From Chitinophagaceae bacterium (lineage in GTDB: Bacteria; Bacteroidota; Bacteroidia; Chitinophagales; Chitinophagaceae): a stretch of DNA of 18,980 nt. Location of the stretch: contig PMUF01000268.1 in NCBI GenBank assembly GCA_003167015.1, forward strand, positions 2,748-21,727, in the 5' to 3' direction. Shown here piece by piece: positions 7,510 through 13,718 of the stretch. The position numbers and the translations under genes are program-made. The notes under the pieces are model-generated. The model was not told the origin of the DNA. It saw only the letters and a list, made by a program, of their open reading frames with translations, and did not search any database. Each line of letters opens with the position of its first letter. Position 1 is the first letter of the stretch.

Positions 7510-8976
7510 CTATTTATCAAGCAAGTCAAATAACCCCGTCAAAATTTGTTTGTCGTCAAATGGATATTTTACTCCTTTTATCTCCTGGTATTTTTCATGT
7601 CCTTTTCCTGCGATGAGCAGGATGTCTTCGGTCGCGGCGAGGTTAACGGCGGTGCGAATGGCCTCTTTGCGGTCGGTGATCGAGATATATTTTCTTTTTG
7701 CCGCCGTGTTGAGCCCTGCTTCAATATCGCGAATGATCTGTTCGGGGTCTTCGCTGCGGGGATTATCCGATGTGATGATCACTTTATCGCTGTACTCGCA
7801 GGCGGCGGCGCCCATGAGCGGTCTTTTCGTTTTATCGCGGTCCCCGCCACAGCCCATGACGGTGATGATCCGTTCGTGACCCTTGCGCAGTTTCTGGATG
7901 GTGACCAGTACATTGATCAGGGCATCGGGTGTATGGGCATAGTCTACGATGCCGATGATCTTTTCTTTCGGCGATACGATATAGTCGAACCGGCCTTCGG
8001 CCCCCGTCAGCGTACTGAGACAGCGCAGCACCTCACCCCTTTCTTCGCCCAGGCAGATGGCGGCGCCATAGACGGCCAGCAGGTTATAGGCATTGAACTC
8101 CCCGATCAGGCGGAAATGGACTTCCTGGTCATTGATGGTCATCACCAGCCCGGTAAGGTTGTTTTCCAGGATCTTTCCTTTGAATTCCGCCAGGGTCTTC
8201 AGGCTATAGAAATATTTCTTCGCATGGGTGTTCTGTAGCATCACGGCCCCGCGTTTGTCGTCTGCGTTAGAGATGGCGAACGCTTCCGAGGGAAGGGAAT
8301 CGAAGAAAGCCTTCTTGACCCGGATATATTCTTCGAAGGTCTTGTGATAGTCCAGGTGGTCCTGTGTGATGTTGCTGAACAGGCCACCGGCGTATTTGAG
8401 GCCTGCGATCCGTTGCTGATGGATGGCGTGCGAGCTGGTCTCCATGAAAACATGGGTACAGCCGTTATCTACCATTTCTTTCAGCAGGGCGTTCAGGTGT
8501 AAGGGGTCAGGAGTCGTATGTGTGGCCGGTACGATGCGGTCGCCGATATGATTTTCTACGGTGCTGAGCAGGCCGCAGGTATACCCCAGCGCGGAGAAGA
8601 GTTTGTACAGCAGGGTGGCGATCGTCGTCTTGCCGTTGGTGCCCGTCACGCCGACCAGTTTGAGCCTTTCGGTAGGCTGACCGTAGAAATTATGGGCGAT
8701 GATGCCTGAGGCGGCGGCCGAGCTCTCTACTTGTACGTAGGTCACTCCTGGTGCAAATGAGGAGGGCAGGTCTTCACAAACGATCAGGGTGGCGCCTGCC
8801 GCGATCACCTGCGGGATGAATTGGTGGCCGTCGGCATGAGTGCCTTTGACGGCAATGAACAGGGTACCGGGCCCGGCGAGGCGGGAATCCGTCTGAAGGT
8901 TATCTACCTGCCTGTCCAGTTCGCCCTGAATGGACCTGATGCTGACCTTATATAATATGTCCTGCAGATGTGCCAT
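7510..8976 (-). CDS. murE: UDP-MurNAc-tripeptide ligase MurE, DAP type
   Basis: MurE adds the third peptide residue to UDP-MurNAc-L-Ala-D-Glu. Seen: 488 residues. GTNGKTT is at 112-118, the TTPDP motif at 154-158, the ETSSHA motif at 179-184, a Lys pair at about 221-222 in the usual carbamylated-lysine region, DYAHTPDAL at 345-353 and SDNPRSEDP at 403-411. Known: the DNPR motif marks meso-diaminopimelate-specific MurE, so the wall is inferred to be the DAP type. The start at 8976 has GAAAGGG a few nucleotides upstream and lies 22 nt after the ftsI stop. Motif set and length fit a functional enzyme. Confidence 0.96.
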   Translation of the reverse strand: MAHLQDILYKVSIRSIQGELDRQVDNLQTDSRLAGPGTLFIAVKGTHADGHQFIPQVIAAGATLIVCEDLPSSFAPGVTYVQVESSAAASGIIAHNFYGQPTERLKLVGVTGTNGKTTIATLLYKLFSALGYTCGLLSTVENHIGDRIVPATHTTPDPLHLNALLKEMVDNGCTHVFMETSSHAIHQQRIAGLKYAGGLFSNITQDHLDYHKTFEEYIRVKKAFFDSLPSEAFAISNADDKRGAVMLQNTHAKKYFYSLKTLAEFKGKILENNLTGLVMTINDQEVHFRLIGEFNAYNLLAVYGAAICLGEERGEVLRCLSTLTGAEGRFDYIVSPKEKIIGIVDYAHTPDALINVLVTIQKLRKGHERIITVMGCGGDRDKTKRPLMGAAACEYSDKVIITSDNPRSEDPEQIIRDIEAGLNTAAKRKYISITDRKEAIRTAVNLAATEDILLIAGKGHEKYQEIKGVKYPFDDKQILTGLFDLLDK

Positions 8977-8998
8977 AGCCCTTTCGGGTTTCGTTTCG

Positions 8999-11104
8999 TT
9001 AATCCAGTTGAATCAATATTGTTTCGTTCTTTTTGTATGCCGAGCCTGGCAGGAGGCTTTGCGCCTTCACTCTTCCACTGCCCCGTACTGCGACTTTCAT
9101 GTCCATGCCTTCCAGCAGGTAGAGCGCATCCTTCAAACCCATTCCTTTTACGTCGGGTACTGCCTGCCGGGAGACCAGTTCTCTGTTGAGGACGGCGCCT
9201 TCACCGGAGGCATAGAGCCGGCTCCATTCGTTCTTTGCCGCCGAATCGGTGTAGGCGAGATCGAAGGTCTGCTGTACCTGCCGGATGTCGCGGGTGTAGC
9301 CGGCGTAGTAGTACCGGGAGCTGTCCTTGTTGAGGCCGGGGGGCTGAGAGAGGTCGGGATCGACGCTCATCAGTTTATCGGCCAGTTCTTTGAATACCGG
9401 TCCGGCGACTTTGGCGCCGAGGTACACCTTGGCAAAGGGGTGATTTTTGATCACTACGATGCAGGTATATTTCGGATGCTTAGCCGGGAAATAGCCTACA
9501 AAGGATGACTGATAAATATGGTCAGCATAGCCGCGGGTGCCGTTAGCGACGAGGGCGGTGCCTGTCTTTCCTGCCACCTGATAAAAGCTATTCTGGAAAA
9601 GCGTATGGGCGGTACCTTCCGGGTCTTTGCAGACACCTTCCAGACATTCTTTCAGTTGCCGAAGCGTTGTTTCGCTGCAGATATTATCGATCAATGTGAC
9701 GGGTTCCGTCTCTTTGGCCGTGAGGCCAGATTCCTGGACAGCGCTGACCAGGTAGGGCTTCATCATTCTGCCGTTGTTGGCCACGGCGTTGTACAGCGTG
9801 AGGGTTTGCAGCGGGGAGATCAGGATCGAATAGCCGAAGGCCATCCAGGGAATGGCTGTGGCGCTCCAGTTGCGTGATCCGGGATGCAGAACGACAGGGG
9901 TAGCCTCGCCGACGAGATCGATGCCGGTAGGCTGGTCGAGCCGTAATTTTTTCAGGTGCGAGATGAATTCATTGGGATGGCCTTCATAGTGGCTATAGGC
10001 CAGTTTGGCCATTCCGACGTTGGAGCTGAGTTCGAAAGCCTCTTTGACCGTAAATTCCTTGTTGTCGTGAGGCTCCGAGTCAAAGACCGTGCGGCCCGCT
10101 ACTTTCCAGGTACCGCCTTCGAGATTGATCCTGTCGGTCAACGCTATCTTTTTATCTTCCAGCAAGGACAGCATGGTAGCCAGCTTGAAAGTCGAACCGG
10201 GCTCGGTGGCACGGATGGAATAGTTGAGATCCTCCCAATAGGAACTATCAGGCTGGAGGCCCAGATTGGCGATGGCTTTGATCTTACCTGTAGCCACTTC
10301 CATGACGATACAGGTGCCATGTTCTGCTTTGTTGGCGATCATTTCCTTGAGCAGGGCATTCTCGGCGATGTCCTGGATATTGACATCGAGGGTAGTAATG
10401 ATATCCTTGCCGTTCTGCGATTCTATCTCATATCCTTCGACGGGCACATAGGTGCCGCCGGCTATGTATCGAACGAGCCGGCGGCCGGATTCACCTTTCA
10501 AGAGGGTATCGTAGGTACGTTCTAACCCGACATTTTGCGCATTCGCTCTTGCAAGGCCAATGGTACGATTGGCCAGCAAGCCGAAGGGGTTCAATCTTTT
10601 ATTGTTGACTTCCGCGATGAAGCCGCTTTTGTTACGGCCTTCGCGGACGAGCGGGAAGTTGCGGAGCTGCTGATATTTTTCGAAGGAAACGTTCGACTGC
10701 AGTTCGTAGTAGCGGTCGACGCGGCGGTAGCCCTGCAGCAGTACCTTTTTGTAGGCCGCGGCAGACTGGTCGCCGAAGAGGTGACCCAGGCAAAGGGAAA
10801 GAGAGTCGAGGTTATCGGTAAACCGGCGGCCGTTCTTTTCCCGGAGGCCATCGGCGCCGAAGTCGACATAGATATTGAAATAGGGGATGGAAGTGCTGAG
10901 CATGCTGCTGTCTTCGCTGTAGATGGTGCCCCTTTCCGCATCGAGCTCGATAAACTTCTGGTGGAGGCTATCGCTGAGGCTTTTCCAGTAGGCGCCCTGT
11001 ACGCGTTGGATATAGAACACCTTCCCCAACACGATGCCACTCAGCACTGCGATGCCGATAAAGCTAACGTAGACTCTCCATAATATGTCGCGTTTGACTT
11101 CCAT
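8999..11104 (-). CDS. ftsI: Septal transpeptidase FtsI/PBP3 with C-terminal PASTA domain
   Basis: FtsI is the class B penicillin-binding protein that cross-links septal peptidoglycan in the periplasm, acting with FtsW. Seen: 701 residues. A short cytoplasmic N-terminus is followed by a membrane anchor at about 9-30, a dimerisation domain containing the RGTI motif at about 58-61, and the transpeptidase domain. The active-site serine motif STFK is at 304-307, SSN at 360-362 and KTGT at 513-516. A linker of about 70 residues leads to one PASTA domain at about 647-700 (starting VPDVKGMGLKDA). The ATG at 11104 follows the ftsL stop by 2 nt, so translation is probably coupled. FtsI rather than PBP2/MrdA is chosen because of the neighbouring ftsL and murE. 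Confidence 0.95.
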   Translation of the reverse strand: MEVKRDILWRVYVSFIGIAVLSGIVLGKVFYIQRVQGAYWKSLSDSLHQKFIELDAERGTIYSEDSSMLSTSIPYFNIYVDFGADGLREKNGRRFTDNLDSLSLCLGHLFGDQSAAAYKKVLLQGYRRVDRYYELQSNVSFEKYQQLRNFPLVREGRNKSGFIAEVNNKRLNPFGLLANRTIGLARANAQNVGLERTYDTLLKGESGRRLVRYIAGGTYVPVEGYEIESQNGKDIITTLDVNIQDIAENALLKEMIANKAEHGTCIVMEVATGKIKAIANLGLQPDSSYWEDLNYSIRATEPGSTFKLATMLSLLEDKKIALTDRINLEGGTWKVAGRTVFDSEPHDNKEFTVKEAFELSSNVGMAKLAYSHYEGHPNEFISHLKKLRLDQPTGIDLVGEATPVVLHPGSRNWSATAIPWMAFGYSILISPLQTLTLYNAVANNGRMMKPYLVSAVQESGLTAKETEPVTLIDNICSETTLRQLKECLEGVCKDPEGTAHTLFQNSFYQVAGKTGTALVANGTRGYADHIYQSSFVGYFPAKHPKYTCIVVIKNHPFAKVYLGAKVAGPVFKELADKLMSVDPDLSQPPGLNKDSSRYYYAGYTRDIRQVQQTFDLAYTDSAAKNEWSRLYASGEGAVLNRELVSRQAVPDVKGMGLKDALYLLEGMDMKVAVRGSGRVKAQSLLPGSAYKKNETILIQLD

Positions 11105-11106
11105 TT

Positions 11107-11631
11107 CTATTTTTGAACGCTGTCGATCAGAACGAAGGGTGGTTGTGTCAGTTCCTTCAGTCCGAAGGGTTCGACGGCCTTTGCCAGTTCGCTCTCTTTA
11201 CTGCGGAACATCACTTCACTCTTCAGCGTCTTGTATTCGTATTGCAATTCTTTCAGTTCTTTATTGGTCCGGTTGAGGTCCCGGGAGATCTTATCGGCAT
11301 AATGGCCGTTGTAGATGTATATCACGGCGAGGGATGCGAGGAACAGCAGGAAGCTGACATTCCGGACGACCCAGCGATAACCCATTTGAGAGGGTTGCCA
11401 GCGGGAGCGACCTTTTCCGGAGGTCTTGCCGGCAGGGGCTTCCGGGCCTTTGCCTGTGACCGGCGCCGTATTGGCCGAGGGCCTTTCGCGGTTGGCGCTG
11501 CCGGGGATCGGGCCTTTGCCGGGGATGACCGCGGCGGCAGCCGAAGCTTCAGCAGCAGAGATCTTTTGCGGCTCTTCCGGAGCTTCCTCCCATGGAGGCA
11601 TCGATTCGTTATCGTTCTTCGTTCTCTTCAT
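11107..11631 (-). CDS. ftsL: FtsL-like divisome protein
   Basis: Seen: 174 residues. The N-terminal 85 residues are low-complexity, rich in Ala, Pro and Gly, with GKGP appearing twice (about 38-41 and 60-63). One membrane segment lies at about 91-108, followed by a predicted coiled coil at about 113-150 (RDLNRTNKELKELQYEYKTL) and a short C-terminal tail containing VEPFGLKELTQPP. Known: FtsL forms a coiled-coil complex with FtsQ and FtsB/DivIC and activates FtsWI. Its sequence is poorly conserved, so the call rests on topology, coiled coil and the position between rsmH and ftsI, which is where Bacteroidota carry their FtsL-like gene. It lies 27 nt after rsmH and 2 nt before ftsI. The long disordered cytoplasmic tail is the unusual part. 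Confidence 0.85.
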   Translation of the reverse strand: MKRTKNDNESMPPWEEAPEEPQKISAAEASAAAAVIPGKGPIPGSANRERPSANTAPVTGKGPEAPAGKTSGKGRSRWQPSQMGYRWVVRNVSFLLFLASLAVIYIYNGHYADKISRDLNRTNKELKELQYEYKTLKSEVMFRSKESELAKAVEPFGLKELTQPPFVLIDSVQK

Positions 11632-11658
11632 GCTGGCTGATCAGGCGATGACCATTGG

Positions 11659-12591
11659 TTATATGCGTTCGGCGACCCGGAGTTTGGCACTACGGGATCG
11701 CGGGTTTTCTTTCAATTCTTTTTCGCCGGGCGTTACCGGTCGTTTGGTTATGACTTTTAACAGGGATGTCGCCTTAGGTTGCCCGAATGGGTCTGGCGGA
11801 TCTTCTTCGTCCAGGAATGAACCTTTTTTAAAGAAATTCTTCACGAGCCTGTCTTCCAGGGAATGAAAGGTGATGATGGCCGCACGGCCGCCGGGCAAGA
11901 GGAGCCCGGGGATTTGCTGCAGCATTTCTTTCAATGCGCCCAGCTCATCATTGACTTCAATCCGTAAGGCCTGGAAGACCTGGGCAAAGTACTTGTTAGG
12001 ATTTCCTTTCACCACGCTGCCCAGCGCCGATTTGAAATTCGGGATGGTCTTCAGCGAAACCGAGCGGCGCACCTGGACGATCGTACGGGCCAGCGTTTTG
12101 GCGTTCGTCACCTCGCCGTATTGCTCGAACAGTTTGTGCAGCTGCTGTTCGGGCCAGGTATTGACCACTTCGTAGGCGGTGAGCGTCTGCCGTCTGTCCA
12201 TGCGCATATCCATCTCGCCTTCGAAGCGGAAGGAAAAGCCCCTGCCGGCTTCGTCGAACTGGTGGCTGCTGACGCCGAGATCAGCGAGGATGCCATCGAC
12301 GGCGGTGGCGTCATGAAGACGCAGGAAGCGGGCCAGGTGACGGAAATTATGAGGCAGGAAGGTGATGCGATCATCAGGTGGCAGGTTACCGCGGGCGTCG
12401 CTGTCCTGGTCGAAGGCATAGAGCCGGCCTTTGGGGCCGAGTCTTTGGAGGATTCCCCTGGAATGCCCCCCGCCGCCGAAGGTACAGTCGACGTAACGGC
12501 CTTCGGGGCGAATATTCAGTCCGTCAAGCACTTCCTCCAGCAGGACAGGCAGGTGATAGGCGTCCTGGCTGCCGTCAAGAGGCTGGATCAT
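11659..12591 (-). CDS. rsmH: 16S rRNA (cytosine-1402-N4)-methyltransferase RsmH
   Basis: RsmH (MraW) uses S-adenosylmethionine to methylate C1402 in the 16S rRNA decoding centre. Seen: 310 residues, normal length. The SAM-binding motif TFGGGGHS is at 37-44, FDQD at 60-63, ADLGVSSHQFD at 103-113, RGFSFRFEGEMDMRMD at 117-132, FQALRIEVNDEL at 206-217 and TFHSLEDR at 241-248. The C-terminus is basic. Its ATG overlaps the mraZ stop by 4 nt (ATGA), so it is probably translationally coupled to mraZ. Known: in Escherichia coli the balance of MraZ and RsmH matters for dcw regulation, and the pair is conserved at the head of the cluster. Confidence 0.97.
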   Translation of the reverse strand: MIQPLDGSQDAYHLPVLLEEVLDGLNIRPEGRYVDCTFGGGGHSRGILQRLGPKGRLYAFDQDSDARGNLPPDDRITFLPHNFRHLARFLRLHDATAVDGILADLGVSSHQFDEAGRGFSFRFEGEMDMRMDRRQTLTAYEVVNTWPEQQLHKLFEQYGEVTNAKTLARTIVQVRRSVSLKTIPNFKSALGSVVKGNPNKYFAQVFQALRIEVNDELGALKEMLQQIPGLLLPGGRAAIITFHSLEDRLVKNFFKKGSFLDEEDPPDPFGQPKATSLLKVITKRPVTPGEKELKENPRSRSAKLRVAERI

Positions 12592-13049
12592 GACTGAGGC
12601 CCTCCGGGGTTCATCACCTGCCTTGCCAGGCTGCTGAATGTTTCCGGTGAAAAAGATTCAAAGAACTGTTGGTACTTAGTTTTATCCCAGATCTCGATTT
12701 TGTCTACGGCCGCTACCAGCACGATGTCTTTTTCGAGGCCGGCATGTTCTTTCAGGTTTTGAGGGATGAGGAGCCGGCCTGCCGAGTCCAATTCCGCCAT
12801 TGTCGCCCCATTGAGGAAATATCTCCTGAATTGTCGAACTTCGGGGTCAAAATCATTCAGTTGGCTGATTTTGGCGAAAATCGGTTCCCAGCTTTTCATC
12901 GGGTAGAGGCTCAGACATTTTTCAAATCCTCTGTTGATGACAAACTGGGCAGTTCCTTCCTCCGGCAGCTGTTTTTTGAAGCCGACCGGGAGCAAGAAGC
13001 GACTTTTCGAGTCGAGAGTAGCTTCGTATTCGCCCAGAAAACCAACCAT
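12588..13049 (-). CDS. mraZ: Transcriptional regulator MraZ, first gene of the dcw cluster
   Basis: MraZ is a DNA-binding regulator with two AbrB/SpoVT-like halves that forms ring-shaped oligomers and represses its own promoter in Escherichia coli. Seen: 153 residues with the duplicated core motif, DSKSRFLLP at 13-21 and DSAGRLLIP at 88-96. These are the two DxxxR motifs of the family. The protein is slightly longer at the C-terminus than the usual 140-150. The ATG at 13049 has no clear Shine-Dalgarno sequence. Directly upstream are three GTG repeats at 10-bp spacing, a candidate MraZ operator. It is the first gene of a minus-strand run of eleven genes and overlaps rsmH by 4 nt. Confidence 0.97.
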   Translation of the reverse strand: MVGFLGEYEATLDSKSRFLLPVGFKKQLPEEGTAQFVINRGFEKCLSLYPMKSWEPIFAKISQLNDFDPEVRQFRRYFLNGATMAELDSAGRLLIPQNLKEHAGLEKDIVLVAAVDKIEIWDKTKYQQFFESFSPETFSSLARQVMNPGGPQS

Positions 13050-13084
13050 TTATGAGGAGTTGAATCAATTAATAGTTAAACTAA

Positions 13085-13107
13085 CACAAAATAACACTTT
13101 TTCCCAC
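13085..13107 (-). promoter_or_regulatory. Candidate MraZ box: three GTG repeats with 10-bp period
   Basis: Seen: on the minus strand GTGGGAAAAA, GTGTTATTTT and GTGTTAGTTT follow one another; the GTG cores are the complements of CAC at 13105-13107, 13095-13097 and 13085-13087, exactly 10 bp apart. The nearest core lies 36 bp before the mraZ ATG. Known: described MraZ sites in Escherichia coli (TGGG-type) and Mycoplasma (AAAGTG[G/T]-type) are tandem repeats with about one helical turn between units. The second unit, AAAGTGT, matches the Mycoplasma form exactly. Inference: this is the autoregulatory operator. Confidence 0.6.
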
Positions 13108-13113
13108 TATACC

Positions 13114-13144
13114 TGTGGAAATTGAAAAATTTAATTTTTCCACA
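13114..13144. repeat. AT-rich inverted repeat
   Basis: Seen: TGTGGAAA (13114-13121) and TTTCCACA (13137-13144) are perfect inverted copies separated by 15 nt made only of A and T apart from one G. The surrounding 13051-13140 has about 26% GC by hand count, far below the flanking genes. The arms resemble DnaA boxes imperfectly (TTTTCCACA at 13136-13144 is one mismatch from TTATCCACA). It could be a regulator site, promoter DNA or a DNA-unwinding region. Confidence 0.45.
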
Positions 13145-13190
13145 ACAGTGTATTACGCCAGGGCCACTCAGGAGCGGGTGTAAAGGAGAT

Positions 13191-13219
13191 TCCGACCTCG
13201 ATTTTGGTCGGATTCGACC
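13191..13219. other. Two overlapping, mutually exclusive hairpins
   Basis: Seen: TCCGACC (13191-13197), GGTCGGA (13206-13212) and CGACC (13215-13219). The middle arm can pair with the left arm (7 bp, 8-nt loop) or the right arm (5 bp, 4-nt loop GATT), but not both. No U tract follows on either strand. The region could be in the leader of either divergent gene; whether it is transcribed is unknown. Confidence 0.35.
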
Positions 13220-13229
13220 GTGAATAGAC

Positions 13230-13259
13230 TGTGGATTACGGTGGATAAGGTGGGGATAA
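13230..13259 (+). promoter_or_regulatory. Three GTGG repeats, DnaA-box-like or second MraZ-like site
   Basis: Seen: TGTGGATTA (13230-13238), GGTGGATAA (13240-13248) and TGGGGATAA (13251-13259). Each is one mismatch from the DnaA-box consensus TGTGGATAA in the same orientation. The GTGG cores begin at 13231, 13241 and 13250, so the array also resembles a helically phased MraZ site. The last repeat ends 44 bp before the DUF3052 ATG. Both readings are inference; no repeat is an exact DnaA box. Confidence 0.45.
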
Positions 13260-13303
13260 GCCTACAACGGCGTGAAGGGCTTGCATAAAGGAAAACTGTA
13301 TTT

Positions 13304-13714
13304 ATGGCTACCGCAGGATATTCGGGAACGCCTTTGCTGAAGAAGCTGGGATTGAAGGAGGGGCAGCGGGTAAGGCTGCTGCATCCCCCGGACGACTATT
13401 TCGCCTGGCTGGCAGTGGATATTTCCGGTCAGCTGTGTACCGGAGGAGAATGCCCGGACTGGGTGCATCTGTTTGCTGCTTCGCGGGCCGTTTTCGAGCA
13501 AGGGATGCGGTCGCTGAAGGCTTCGATCCGGAAGAACCCGCAGATCGTGATCTGGGTGTCCTGGTATAAGAAGAGCTCCGGTGTGGCGACCGATCTAACG
13601 GAGGACATGGTACGTGGATATGCTTTGGACAATGGGCTGGTAGACATCAAAGTGTGTGCCGTCAGCGAATTATGGAGCGGGCTGAAGTTGGTGGTACCGG
13701 TGAAGAACAGGTAG
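13304..13714 (+). CDS. DUF3052-family protein of unknown function
   Basis: Seen: 136 residues, no signal peptide or membrane segment, so probably cytoplasmic. It begins MATAGYSGTPLLKKLGLKEG, the pattern I associate with DUF3052 proteins (GYSGTPL at 5-11), followed by a mixed alpha/beta body with the hydrophobic strand IVIWVSWYKK at 81-90 and a C-terminal VDIKVCAVSELWSGLKLVV. The function is not known to me and I do not assign one. The start ATG has AAAGGAAAA about 9 nt upstream. It is divergent from mraZ across 254 bp and is preceded by a GTGG repeat array that might regulate it. Its stop is 4 nt from the stop of the converging glucosidase gene. Confidence 0.8.
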   Translation: MATAGYSGTPLLKKLGLKEGQRVRLLHPPDDYFAWLAVDISGQLCTGGECPDWVHLFAASRAVFEQGMRSLKASIRKNPQIVIWVSWYKKSSGVATDLTEDMVRGYALDNGLVDIKVCAVSELWSGLKLVVPVKNR

Positions 13715-13718
13715 CAGC

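Noticed and set aside
13220..13288. A 22-codon plus-strand frame from GTG in the mraZ-DUF3052 region
   Set aside because: It has no positioned ribosome binding site, and its sequence is created by the GTGG repeats. The repeats explain it better than a peptide gene.
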